From Andalucia godoyi (Eukaryota; Discoba; Jakobea; Jakobida; Andaluciidae): a stretch of 64,000 nucleotides of DNA. Each line of letters starts with the position of its first letter. Within the stretch, counting starts at the first letter, position 1. The stretch lies in contig VRVR01000037.1 in NCBI GenBank assembly GCA_009859145.1, positions 181,885 to 245,884 on the forward strand, in the 5' to 3' direction. Positions 19,101 to 28,824 of the stretch are shown here, in pieces. The notes under the pieces were generated by a model. That model worked only from the letters and a program-made list of their open reading frames with translations, did not search any database and had not been told where the DNA came from. Position numbers and translations under genes: made by a program.

Positions 19101-20396
19101 ATGGGAGATAGAGCGAATATCCCGCCATTATCAGATCTTCAGGAGGACAACTACTCTCTTCCGGAGCTGAAGCAGTTCTGCCGAACACTGAATCTCCCAG
19201 TTTCCGGTCGTAAATCGGTGCTTGTTGAGCGGCTCAAAGATCACTTGGTGCAACAGGCAGGCCCGTCGACGGCTACGGACGTTGTACCTAGTGTTCCCGC
19301 CAAGTCTCGCAAGCGGGGTCTGGCCGCCATTCAACAGCCGGACGATGACGCTGACGCTGAGGCTGAGGATGCTGATGCTGATGCTGATGCTGATGCTGAT
19401 GCTGATGCGGATGCGGATGCCGCGGACGGCAATGGGCATAATGAACAAGAGGAGGAAGAGCAAGACGAAAAACGGGGGAAAAGGGGCGCAAAGGGAAAGA
19501 AACCAGCAAAGCAAGAAAAGAAGCCAAAAAAGACGGTAAAGAGGGAAGCAGCAGCAGACAATGATCGCGATGGCCGACATCGAGCGATAACGCAAGTGAT
19601 CAGGGACAGGATCGTCCGAGCGTTTGAGCATCGATTGCTGCTGATTGACACGCCGGTGGTCGACCACGAGACCCCGCAGTATGAGTATCGTATGCTGGGC
19701 CATTCGGGGAATGTGTACACGGTGCATATCAACAACCGCCCGCGATGTGAGTGCCCCGACGGCCGCCGTGGAAACGTGTGCAAGCATCTACTGTACATTC
19801 TCATTCGGATCCTGCGCATCCCGTCCACCAACTCCGTCATTGCGCAGCGCAGTCTTACGCGGGCCGAGCTGGACACCTACATTGTCCCTCGCATGCGTGA
19901 AATAGAGGCCAAGGCCATCGATGCTTCTCTCTGCGCCTCGGACCGTGTTCGCGCCTTCCTCTCCTCCCCCTCGTCGTCTTCTTCGACTGCCGGAGCGACT
20001 ACGGCAGCAGCCGCGGATGCGACACTCAAAGTGGCGATGCGCAAGTCTGACGAATGTCCTGTGTGTTACGAGCCGTTCCACGAGTCCGAGCCAATCGTCT
20101 ACTGCGAGCACTCGTGCGGAAACACATTCCACAAGTCTTGCATGGACCTCGTTATCCGCTCGGCTCCGTCTCACGAGTCTGCAAAGTGCCCTATGTGCCG
20201 AGTCAACTGGCTGCCGCCCTCCTCCTCCGCTGCCTCTCGCTCTACCGGCAGCGGCAGCGGCAGCGGGTCCGGATATTACGGAACACAGTATGTGAATGTC
20301 GCCGCGGTCTCCGAGCAGCACCGAAACCCCGTGTCGCTGCGGGAGTCGTATCCCAACAGCTACCGCTTCATGCAGCGCCAGCGATACTACCGGTAG
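19101..20396 (+). CDS. SAP-SWIM-RING protein, probable E3 ubiquitin ligase
   Basis: The protein has 431 residues and starts at ATG 19101 after an A-rich leader. Residues 18-52 are a SAP motif (SLPELKQFCRTLNLPVSGRK), a DNA/chromatin-binding helix pair. Residues about 205-235 carry a SWIM zinc finger with the CxCx8CxH pattern (CECPDGRRGNVCKH). Residues about 319-368 are a RING finger (CPVC...C...C...FHKSC...CPMC). SWIM plus RING recalls ZSWIM2/MEX-type ubiquitin ligases, and the SAP domain suggests action on nuclear or chromatin targets. An Asp-Ala repeat (residues about 78-112, from a GATGCT microsatellite) and a Lys/Glu-rich basic linker lie between SAP and SWIM. Substrates cannot be read from the sequence. 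Confidence 0.85.
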   Translation: MGDRANIPPLSDLQEDNYSLPELKQFCRTLNLPVSGRKSVLVERLKDHLVQQAGPSTATDVVPSVPAKSRKRGLAAIQQPDDDADAEAEDADADADADADADADADAADGNGHNEQEEEEQDEKRGKRGAKGKKPAKQEKKPKKTVKREAAADNDRDGRHRAITQVIRDRIVRAFEHRLLLIDTPVVDHETPQYEYRMLGHSGNVYTVHINNRPRCECPDGRRGNVCKHLLYILIRILRIPSTNSVIAQRSLTRAELDTYIVPRMREIEAKAIDASLCASDRVRAFLSSPSSSSSTAGATTAAAADATLKVAMRKSDECPVCYEPFHESEPIVYCEHSCGNTFHKSCMDLVIRSAPSHESAKCPMCRVNWLPPSSSAASRSTGSGSGSGSGYYGTQYVNVAAVSEQHRNPVSLRESYPNSYRFMQRQRYYR

Positions 20397-20607
20397 GTCC
20401 CCGAGCACCAAATCACGCTTCGTGTATACTGCTGCTATCATCATACTTCAACGAATACAATCCAGCTGCTGTAGTTTTACTGTAGTTTCCTCCTCTCCCC
20501 CCCAAAAAAAGAAAAAGAACTCCGGGAAGCCGCCGTGTCTCGAACTCTGCGCTTGCTTTTTTCTTTCGTTGGAAACTTGAACAACTGGAGGAAAGCATAG
20601 CAAAGAC

Positions 20608-23100
20608 ATGGGGGCATTCACATATGCTCCGTATTGGTTGTTGGCGGCTTCGTGTTGCGTTGCGGTGGGCTTCGTGTCGGGATGCGGGATCACGACGCAC
20701 ACGGCCATCTCGCATCGAGCACTTCGACAATGGTCGTCTGGATACGCGCCGTTGGTCCGTGAAGAGCTAGCATCTCTTGAGGCTGGGTCGCCGTACCCGG
20801 ATACGTACTACGACGGCTTGTGCATGCATGGGGAATTACACCAGGTGTCTGAAGACGTGCATTGGCTTCCGTACACGATTACTGCCGTGGAGTATATGCG
20901 AGATTTGTATCCACCCCCGCTTGCGTCGCATGGTGTGGATGCACGGCGGCTGTTTTCGTTTCTTCTTGGAGTAGCGTCGCATCAGATGGCAGATGTTGTG
21001 TGGCATGCGTCGCTTACATCGGTGCCAAACGGACTGATTGACGCAGATGCGTTCACGGATTACTTTAGCGATCGCCAGGATGCGCACTCGTCTGTGGACA
21101 CCGGCGGCGATGTGCTGATTGACTATGAAACAGTCGATACACGCGCCATGTACGTGACGGAATGGTACACTCCGTACGCCCATCTGCAAAACATCTTTGA
21201 AAAGTATGCGCAGGACTGGAAATCCGAGATTGAGAGAAATGCCACGGTTGCGGTGATCAAGATATGCACGGACATCATGTGGATTGGAAGACAGGCGGAT
21301 GCTGCATTTTTGGAAATCGAGTACAATAAGCTCGCTGCCAACAACTCTTGGTTTCTCGAGTCCTTCTATGATTATTATCTCGGGGGTATGCATAACATGG
21401 TGGCGGAGACAGTGCGCTACTGGGACTGGATCGTGGAAATGTACGAGCACGGAACGCAGGCGTGTGCGTATCCAAACAACAATCCCTTTTACATGTCCTG
21501 CCCATCCTCCTCGCGAAGGAGTCTGGACAGCGGGAGGGACAGTCACAACAGGAATCAGAGTAATCGCAGTGCTATTGATGATGCTGCGAATGGAGCAGGA
21601 AAAGGAGAGGCACTTCGGGCTGTGGGGAGTAATGTATCGTATGCAGACGTCGGCCATGTGATCATCCACCAGGACGTGAATGGCGACGGGGTGGGCGACG
21701 TGGTGATTGGGGTCCCGAATTCGCTGGACCACGGCTGTCTTTCGCGTGGATTCGCGTTTGTAAAGTTTGGTAGCAGCAGCCACGGCTTCGAAGGTTTGTC
21801 GGACGTCGTGACGGTGGAGGACTGGGCCGATGCAGCACTTGCACCACCACCACCACCTCCACCATCGCCCCAACCCCCTCCACGTTCTCCGACTGGATCT
21901 CATTGCGATGCAAACCGATTTGGCTGGGCGATGGCAACCGTAGACTTGAACAAGGACGGGATTCCAGATCTAGTAGTTGGTGCACCATCCGAGGGCTTCG
22001 CAGCCAATGTCTTCACCGGCGCCGTGTACTTGTACTCTGTTTCCACTCGCGGCGGTCGAGATTTGACACCGTATCTGAGGATTTCAGGTGTCAGTGCGCA
22101 CGACTCGGCAGGATTTCGGGTTGTCGGTGGTGATTTGGACGGCGATGGGTTTGCCGATCTTGTTATTTCGTCTCCGTACGCACAGCTTTCCGACGATGCT
22201 GCACAGACTGGAGCCGTGTGGATATTCCTGTCTTCGCGAATGACCTTTTCCAGCGGAGGAGAACAGACGCTGAACGATGCGCACATTGTGATTCGTGGTT
22301 CTAGCCTCCATGGCAGGTTTGGGTACTTTACCCAAATTGTGGAGCCCCGCGACGGTTCGAGCTCGTTTCTTTCGTCCGCTCTGCTGCTGGTTGGTTCTCC
22401 GAATGCACTTCGTCCCGATGCTGGAGCGCACGTGCAAGGTACCGGAAGCATCCATGGCTACTTCATCGACAAGACCACCACTTCTGGCTCTCTAGCTCCG
22501 CTGTTCATCATCGACGGCGCTCAATCCCTTGATGCCCTCGGTCATTCCTTTGATGTCTCCTACGCACCTTACCCGCTCATGTTTGCTTCCATCCCCACGC
22601 ACTCTCTCTCGGATTCCAGTTTCGTCGGTGGCGTGTTCGCATTTGATCTCTCTGCGCTGGTCTCTATTTCGGTGGCTGCAGCACTTAAACCGTGTCGATT
22701 CGATGCGACCGATCCAAGAATCGTGTTCGTATCCATGGTCGGAGATCGCCAGTTCGGCAGACTCGGGTACACCGTTACGGCAAGCGATGACTTGCAGACG
22801 CTGTTCCTGTCTGCGCCGCTGGCTCGTCCTATTCTTGTATCTTCCGGACGAGTGTATGCGGTGCCCTATGCCCAGATTTCCGCAAAGCACCAGTCGCAGC
22901 CGCAGTCTCAGCCACTCGTCGTGGGAGATTCGACCTTTTCTCACCGCACCGGATCCCCTCTCGACCACTTCGGCACACATGCATGCCTCGTCAACGACGG
23001 CGCGTCATCGTCACTTTGGATTGCGGCTTCGTTAGGCGCAATCAACCAGGACCACGCTCCACACACCGGGCTCATCCATGTTCTTCCAGCCCCATTTTGA
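20608..23100 (+). CDS. GPLD1: Secreted GPI-specific phospholipase D
   Basis: The protein has 830 residues, close to the about 840 of animal GPI-PLD. This enzyme cleaves the inositol-phosphate bond of GPI anchors and releases surface proteins. Residues 1-25 are a signal peptide. The zinc-dependent phospholipase C/D-like domain follows, with its characteristic start (CGITTHTAISHRAL) and metal-binding His residues in HGELHQVSEDVHWLP and GVASHQMADVVWHA. From about residue 350 come FG-GAP/integrin-alpha-type beta-propeller repeats with Ca-binding loops: DVNGDGVGDVVIGVP, DLNKDGIPDLVVGAP and DLDGDGFADLVISSP. A poly-Pro insert sits near 410-425 inside the propeller. Domain order is that of GPLD1. It is probably secreted or in the endomembrane lumen. 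Confidence 0.92.
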   Translation: MGAFTYAPYWLLAASCCVAVGFVSGCGITTHTAISHRALRQWSSGYAPLVREELASLEAGSPYPDTYYDGLCMHGELHQVSEDVHWLPYTITAVEYMRDLYPPPLASHGVDARRLFSFLLGVASHQMADVVWHASLTSVPNGLIDADAFTDYFSDRQDAHSSVDTGGDVLIDYETVDTRAMYVTEWYTPYAHLQNIFEKYAQDWKSEIERNATVAVIKICTDIMWIGRQADAAFLEIEYNKLAANNSWFLESFYDYYLGGMHNMVAETVRYWDWIVEMYEHGTQACAYPNNNPFYMSCPSSSRRSLDSGRDSHNRNQSNRSAIDDAANGAGKGEALRAVGSNVSYADVGHVIIHQDVNGDGVGDVVIGVPNSLDHGCLSRGFAFVKFGSSSHGFEGLSDVVTVEDWADAALAPPPPPPPSPQPPPRSPTGSHCDANRFGWAMATVDLNKDGIPDLVVGAPSEGFAANVFTGAVYLYSVSTRGGRDLTPYLRISGVSAHDSAGFRVVGGDLDGDGFADLVISSPYAQLSDDAAQTGAVWIFLSSRMTFSSGGEQTLNDAHIVIRGSSLHGRFGYFTQIVEPRDGSSSFLSSALLLVGSPNALRPDAGAHVQGTGSIHGYFIDKTTTSGSLAPLFIIDGAQSLDALGHSFDVSYAPYPLMFASIPTHSLSDSSFVGGVFAFDLSALVSISVAAALKPCRFDATDPRIVFVSMVGDRQFGRLGYTVTASDDLQTLFLSAPLARPILVSSGRVYAVPYAQISAKHQSQPQSQPLVVGDSTFSHRTGSPLDHFGTHACLVNDGASSSLWIAASLGAINQDHAPHTGLIHVLPAPF

Positions 23101-23343
23101 AAAATGAGCATCTGCTTCCTGCTGTAGTGAAAAAAGAAGAAAGAAAAAAGAAAAAAGCCTTTAAGAATCAAGTGATGCTAGATTGATGCAACCGCCTCTT
23201 TTTTTTTTTAACTCTCTCTTTTGGAAGGCTTTCCGCTTCATCATCACCATCACCATCATAATAGAATCATCCAATCCGTGCAATCCAATTAATCAAAAGA
23301 GAAGAGAAAGAAGGCGCTTTTCAAAAAAAAAGAATACAGGAGG

Positions 23344-26300
23344 ATGAGTGTTCCGATTACATATAGCCTTGATAGTGGGCAGCCGATCGCTTCGCTGCGC
23401 ATCGTTTCGCCGTCCTCCACCTCGGCAACGACGGCCAAGCTGTCGATTGAAGGGACGCAGACGCTGTTGGTTCCTTCTGAGTGGTCGACAATTGTCGTCC
23501 TTAACGAGTTATTGAACACGACGGTTGTGGTGACGCTAGCGGACTCGACAGCTGTCGACACCCGTCTAGTCTCGCTTGTCTCGGCTCTGCTAGGCTCAAG
23601 CGATGCGCCGCCGGCTGCAGCATCACCCACACGTGTGCAAGTGCAGGTTGCGCCGGGCATTACGGCTGCGGTGACTTCTTCTGAGGTTCTGCTTCCGCGC
23701 CCAGCTGACGCCGTACGATTGCTGACGATTTTGCTTCCTGCTGCCTCGGCACTTATGCTGCCGCCGCCGCACAACGAGTCGCTTTTCACATGGTCCTTTT
23801 CTCTTACTTTTCCGGACTCGCCGAGCACCGAGCGCGAGTATGATGTCATTTCCACTGCGGCGGGAAACACATTTGCGGTTTCTCAGGAGCTTTCGTCTGC
23901 ATTCTTGGCGAAGCTTGATGCAGACGCGAATGCAGTTTCGGTGAAGCTGTCACTGAAGCGATCTGTGCTGCCCGCAATCAGGTCCCAAGGGTTTGAGGAT
24001 TACAACGCCGCACGGTTCGTTGCTGCGGCCTATATTCCGCTGTCCTTCCTTTCGATGCCTGGCTCGCGGACCTTTACGTCTTCCAAGCCTCTTCCGTTTG
24101 CGAGAGAAAAGCCGTCGTCAACTGGTGGTCCTGGGTCTGCACCTGCTGGGAATGTAAAGCCGCCAAAGGGATGTCCCCCGGACTTGCTTCCGGACTCGTC
24201 GACGCCTGCTGACTCCGATGCGTTTGCGATCACAGGCACGAATGTTCCGTCGTTTTCAGTGTTGATTTCGGCGCCGTTGATTCCGCTCCCAAGCGACCGA
24301 CCGCGGCCTTCGGCAGCTGCGATTGCTCAAGTGATTCCGGCTGCAGTGGACCCCGCGACGCTGATTGGGAGTGCGTCGGCCCAGGACGAGTTTCAAGAGG
24401 AAGTCGTCCTTCTTGCGCGAGAACTTGCAGCAAGACTCTCCGCAGTCGATCTTGCGGGGGATGCGGACAGTGCGAAGCGCGCGCTGCTGCGAGAAATGCA
24501 GCAGACAGGAAGGACAGTCGAAGTCAGAGAACGACTGCGAAGAGTCGTGGCAAGAGTCGTCAAGGATGAGATGAATGTCCCCCCGTCTTTTGAAAATGAA
24601 GATGACAAGGCGCGCTTCTTGGCAGACGTCTATCTTCATGTCGTCAATCTCCTCCACTCTGCACTTTCGAACAAGCAGCACAGCAGCAACAAAAGTGGCA
24701 GTGGTGGAAGAAGAGAAGGAGGAGGAATGGTCGACTGGGCGCAGATTTCAGCAATGTACGAAGTTGAAGGGGATATGGGCTCTCAAGTGCAATTTGCAGC
24801 AGAGCAGATCGTTCGGTTCCCTACAGGTACTGCGCCGCTTGTTTCCGCTGCGTACGCACTCCTTCGGGCCGATCCGCACTCGATTCCGTCGCTTCCAAAC
24901 ATCACCACGGCCCCTAATGGCTCACAGAAGGGGATCGAACGAATCGCAAGAGCGGTGGATTTGCTGCAGCGTGCACTCGCACTCGATGCCAAGTGCGTTG
25001 ATGCGCTTTGTCTGATGGGGCTTCTGCACCTTGAACGCGAAGAATACCGACAGGCTACCGTCTTGCTTGAATGTGCGGTGGATGCTGCAGCCTCCGGAAC
25101 ATCCGCGAGCACACGGGTAGACAAGAAGGATGTGCAGGTGCGAACTTGGGGACTGCTATTTGCATGCCACGAACAGGCCGAGCGATCGGATCTGTCGTCT
25201 GCAGTCATGCGATACTTGCTGCCGGTAACAGGGGCTTCGAAGATCGAGACGTTGCGAATGGTGGTGCTTGGAGTGCTCGAGGAGCTGTTTGATTTGCGGC
25301 TGCTGGTTTTTGCAGAGCGATGGATGCTGTCTACGCACGCAGTTGCGGTTCTTACACCGGCGGAACGGGCCTTGTTTGATGCCAGACTTGCGCTGATTCA
25401 AGACGATGCGCACCGTGCGTTGTCCATTGCTGCGTCTGGGAACACGGCCGCAAAGGCGAGCGATACTGCCCCGGCTGCTGCAGCAATTGCGGCGATTGCT
25501 GCTTCCTGCCTTGGAAAGCATGCAGAAGCAATTGCATCGCTCACGTTTGCATTCTCAAAAATGCCAGTTGCGTCCCCCACTTCTGCTGGTGCTGCAGGTT
25601 GTTGCTCGAACTTCTTGATATGGAGGAACTCGACTGTGCAGCCCGTTTCCGCTTCATCGCTGTATTTTGCACTCCCTGGACGAAGTTGGGCGCTGCGAAT
25701 GCTGATGGGCCGTCTGCTGATGGGTTCTGGATCGCCTGTGCACGCCGCAGAAGTGTTTGTCGAAATGTTCCGTTCTGTTTCGCCATCGGCAGACAGCAGC
25801 GTCCAGACAACGAGCTCGGATGCCCCAACAAAGGTAACTGGAGCGGGTGGAGCCGGACTGAAGTGGGCGGGCATTGCGCTGTACCAGTACTGTGCAGAAA
25901 ACCCGTCGAGCGACGAGTACGTGTCTGCATGCAGAGGGCTATTGGATGCTGCCAATCGGTTCAATCCGTACGACGCGCTTGTGTGGCTGCATCTTGTGCT
26001 GCTCAGCTTGCGCGATGGTGGTGCTTTCCAAGTGGCGGATGCGTGTTTGTTCCAGGCTCGCAAATGTCTTGCGGCCGGCAGCTCATTTGCAGTCTTTTCT
26101 GGTGTTTCGGGATACATGTTGTCGGAGCAGCGGATGATGACTGAGATCTCGAGACTGTGGGTTTCCGAAGCTGTACGAAAGGGTGACAAGGACCAGCTGG
26201 GAACGCCGGAAGCTCTTGTGTCTAGTCTGGGACTCTTGGAAGGCGTCGACGAAGCTATCAATGCGCAGGTGCCGATCGAGCAAGACCAGCTTGCTGCTCT

Positions 26301-26406
26301 CCAAGTCCTGGCTGCAGTGCGCCGCGCAAAGGGTGACGACGAACAAGCAGATCGCATTGATCACTATCTGGATATTGTGTCGCGTCAAGATGTAATTGCA
26401 AAATAA
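23344..26406 (+). CDS. CFAP70: CFAP70-like ciliary TPR protein
   Basis: The protein has 1,020 residues and starts at ATG 23344. CFAP70 (TTC18) is an axonemal protein linked to outer dynein arm function, so this gene points to a motile flagellum. The N-terminal half is beta-rich with no obvious motif. The diagnostic region is residues about 350-440 (EEVVLLARELAARLSAVD, VRERLRRVVARVVKDEM, FLADVYLHVVNLLHSAL), which matches the conserved helical segment before the TPRs of CFAP70. From about 480 onward TPR-like repeats follow (AVDLLQRALALDAKCVDALC, LMGLLHLEREEYRQATVLLE). Ala-rich repeats occur around 700. An AATAAA lies just after the stop. Orthology rests on motif order and should be tested by reciprocal search. 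Confidence 0.75.
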   Translation: MSVPITYSLDSGQPIASLRIVSPSSTSATTAKLSIEGTQTLLVPSEWSTIVVLNELLNTTVVVTLADSTAVDTRLVSLVSALLGSSDAPPAAASPTRVQVQVAPGITAAVTSSEVLLPRPADAVRLLTILLPAASALMLPPPHNESLFTWSFSLTFPDSPSTEREYDVISTAAGNTFAVSQELSSAFLAKLDADANAVSVKLSLKRSVLPAIRSQGFEDYNAARFVAAAYIPLSFLSMPGSRTFTSSKPLPFAREKPSSTGGPGSAPAGNVKPPKGCPPDLLPDSSTPADSDAFAITGTNVPSFSVLISAPLIPLPSDRPRPSAAAIAQVIPAAVDPATLIGSASAQDEFQEEVVLLARELAARLSAVDLAGDADSAKRALLREMQQTGRTVEVRERLRRVVARVVKDEMNVPPSFENEDDKARFLADVYLHVVNLLHSALSNKQHSSNKSGSGGRREGGGMVDWAQISAMYEVEGDMGSQVQFAAEQIVRFPTGTAPLVSAAYALLRADPHSIPSLPNITTAPNGSQKGIERIARAVDLLQRALALDAKCVDALCLMGLLHLEREEYRQATVLLECAVDAAASGTSASTRVDKKDVQVRTWGLLFACHEQAERSDLSSAVMRYLLPVTGASKIETLRMVVLGVLEELFDLRLLVFAERWMLSTHAVAVLTPAERALFDARLALIQDDAHRALSIAASGNTAAKASDTAPAAAAIAAIAASCLGKHAEAIASLTFAFSKMPVASPTSAGAAGCCSNFLIWRNSTVQPVSASSLYFALPGRSWALRMLMGRLLMGSGSPVHAAEVFVEMFRSVSPSADSSVQTTSSDAPTKVTGAGGAGLKWAGIALYQYCAENPSSDEYVSACRGLLDAANRFNPYDALVWLHLVLLSLRDGGAFQVADACLFQARKCLAAGSSFAVFSGVSGYMLSEQRMMTEISRLWVSEAVRKGDKDQLGTPEALVSSLGLLEGVDEAINAQVPIEQDQLAALQVLAAVRRAKGDDEQADRIDHYLDIVSRQDVIAK

Positions 26407-26814
26407 GGAATAAAAGAAAAATGAAAAAGAACTCCCTTGTTGTCTGGTCGCCTTATTTGATTCACACCAATTAGCATCATCGTCATGCCCTGCGTGCACG
26501 TCATGTCCGATACGTGTGGATCGAGATTGGAATGGTGCGCACCATATCTATCTGAAGACTGCTTCGGCGTACTGAGGCCTGCCCCTCCCCGCTCTTCTGG
26601 ATTGAATTCACATTCGGTTCCGATGCAAGACTGACGGCCAGCAATGATTCGTCATGCTCAGCGTGCAAAATGCAGGCGTGGGGAAGATTTGATGTTTTTA
26701 TTCGTCGTTCTTTAAAATCTCGCGATTTCTCATGCACAGCTCGGACAGACAACATACTCACACAGCTAGGCAGTTGCACAGCCACAGAGCCACAAAGAAC
26801 ACCAGGAATACTGT
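26407..26814. other. Intergenic 3' region between convergent genes
   Basis: The 408-base spacer separates CFAP70 from the 3' end of SAM50. An AATAAA-like signal is at 26409-26414. Minus-strand open frames here are out of frame with SAM50 and lack any motif. Nothing else is seen. Confidence 0.45.
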
Positions 26815-28536
26815 TTAGAGCATGTTGAATCCAAACGCAAAGTGCCATTCCTTGGAGCGGTCGCCAGGATGCAGCGTGCTTGCAACAGGCATGGACCAGT
26901 TGAGCTCGATAGCACCGATGGGAGTGGGCAGCGCAAAGCCGACGCCCCCGACTAGACGGGAAGAGCGAGCCGCCTCGCAAGCCGCAGTTTTCCAAGACGA
27001 CCCCAGAGACAACGGCGCGGCAGAGAGCGACACAGCTTGCCCAAACACATGTCCGCGGATTCGCAGCGAATGGCAAATGTCGCCTGGAAGCAAGAAATGA
27101 GCACCGGCAGTCAGCACAGCTCCCAGCGAGGCTCCAGGAAGCCCGGTAGCCCCCACATCTTCTTGCAGCGCAAGGCCACGCACACGGTGTGCAAGGGCAA
27201 TTCGCTCACACAGCGGCACACGAGAGACGAATTCGTTTGCTTGTGGAACGTACACAGAAGCAGAAGAAGCAGCAGGAGACGACGAGGGTGAAGAAAGCGA
27301 GGAAGTAGAAAGCGAGGCGACGACACCCAACGAGGCGTCGAGAGAAAGAGAGACGCCGGGCCAGATGTTGAGCCATGATTGCGAATGAACACTGGTCTTT
27401 GCAAACGGGGTGGAAAACTCACGAGAGTGCGTGTGCTGCGCAATCGGAACACCAAGCTCACAGTCGGTTCGCACGGCGAATCCAGAAAAGGGAACAACGG
27501 GGTCATCGCGGCCATCTGACATGAACGAGTGCAGCAGTGACAGCTTTGTGTACTCGCCACACTCCTGTCGCAGAGCCAGCGGTGCGTCCGCGGAGACTTC
27601 CGAAACGTCTCTGCGGACAACTTCCACGGTGTAAGCATGCTTGGTGCAGTCCAAAAGGAACTCAGAGGCCCTTGCAAGCAGCGATGCAGAAGGAAGCAGC
27701 TTTCCCTTTGCCGCCTTTTCGGCCAGCTTGTACGACCTGCGCGCAGAAAACACACCTCCAAAAGGATCGATCCCAACAGAAGCCGACAGATCTCTCTGCA
27801 CAAACGAGTTCTTCGCCGACGACACAAAAGGCGAATGAATAGTTCCGTGTCCAATCGCAACTTTCCATGGCAGCGTCAGCAGTCCGCTCCGTGCCGCATC
27901 AGGATCATTCGCAAACGACAGCGAGAACTGGTTCGATTTATACTGCCCCATCGACCCATCCAGAAGCATGCGCTCTCCTTGACCAAGCAAGTTATGTGTC
28001 CCTGCCGAAACCGAAACCGCACGTTCTCCACGACCGGAAACCGACGTTTCTACTTTCAGTCTCGACGGCGCGGCCTCCTTCACCTGCACACTCACCGCCG
28101 CCTCCATCGTTCCCGGGACAACCACCGCAGCCGCCGTCTTCAACCCGCTACTCGGAGCAACCAGCACGTCAACTGCCGAAAACAGCGACTTTTGCCGGAA
28201 CGCATTCTGTACATTCACCATGTCAAATACCAGCGTCTCAAGGCTGTTCCGTCCCGCGTCCCCGCCCTCTGACGCGCCACCAGCATCTGCTGCATTAGAA
28301 TACTTCTGCAGCGGCGCGAGCAGAGTCTCCAGAATCACCCCGGATGTCCGCGACACTCCAGAAACCGCAATCCCAGACAAGACGACCTTGTCGCGCCGAT
28401 GTGCCGCAACCGCACGAACTACGCGAGAAGCACGCGCGCTCTCCTCCGCGACCTCGCCACCACCGCTGTCGTAGTCGGAACCTCTCGATGAAAACAAAGG
28501 TGCAATCGTCGGATCAACTGCTGCGTGCCGCTCCAT
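26815..28536 (-). CDS. SAMM50: Mitochondrial outer-membrane SAM50/Tob55 beta-barrel assembly protein
   Basis: The protein has 573 residues with ATG at 28536. SAM50 is the Omp85-family core of the sorting and assembly machinery that inserts beta-barrels such as Tom40 and VDAC. Residues about 50-150 fit a single POTRA domain (VVLSGIAVSGVSRTSGVILE and FDMVNVQNAFRQKSLFSAVD). The rest is alternating beta-strand sequence of a 16-strand barrel. The family's conserved RGF-type motif region appears as LAHRVRGLALQEDVGATGLP with Leu in place of Phe. It ends with an amphipathic strand (WHFAFGFNML) in the position of the beta-signal. Ser/Ala inserts near 415-435 and a long Gly/Ser-rich N-terminal loop are lineage-specific. 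Confidence 0.85.
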   Translation of the reverse strand: MERHAAVDPTIAPLFSSRGSDYDSGGGEVAEESARASRVVRAVAAHRRDKVVLSGIAVSGVSRTSGVILETLLAPLQKYSNAADAGGASEGGDAGRNSLETLVFDMVNVQNAFRQKSLFSAVDVLVAPSSGLKTAAAVVVPGTMEAAVSVQVKEAAPSRLKVETSVSGRGERAVSVSAGTHNLLGQGERMLLDGSMGQYKSNQFSLSFANDPDAARSGLLTLPWKVAIGHGTIHSPFVSSAKNSFVQRDLSASVGIDPFGGVFSARRSYKLAEKAAKGKLLPSASLLARASEFLLDCTKHAYTVEVVRRDVSEVSADAPLALRQECGEYTKLSLLHSFMSDGRDDPVVPFSGFAVRTDCELGVPIAQHTHSREFSTPFAKTSVHSQSWLNIWPGVSLSLDASLGVVASLSTSSLSSPSSSPAASSASVYVPQANEFVSRVPLCERIALAHRVRGLALQEDVGATGLPGASLGAVLTAGAHFLLPGDICHSLRIRGHVFGQAVSLSAAPLSLGSSWKTAACEAARSSRLVGGVGFALPTPIGAIELNWSMPVASTLHPGDRSKEWHFAFGFNML

Positions 28537-28824
28537 CTTTCTTGGACCTGCTCACTCGGTAAACGTAACCTCAGGATTTATAATTTTTTAATTTTAAAAA
28601 AAAGGGGTTTAAAAGAATTCTAAAAAAAATAATTATACCGGAAAAAAAATATGGAAATAAAGAGAAAAAACAGAGAAAACAGAAAATATAAAAGAGCTGA
28701 AATACGAAAGAAAAGAAAAGAGAACGATTGGAGGAGGACAGCTACGTGCGTTAGTGTTTTTTAAAAATTAAAAATGACAGGTCACTACGAAAGATGTTTG
28801 GAGAATGCGGGGACGCTGGAGGGG

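Noticed and set aside
20836-21903. Minus-strand 355-codon frame inside the GPI-phospholipase D gene
   Set aside because: Shadow of a well-supported coding frame with conserved domains.
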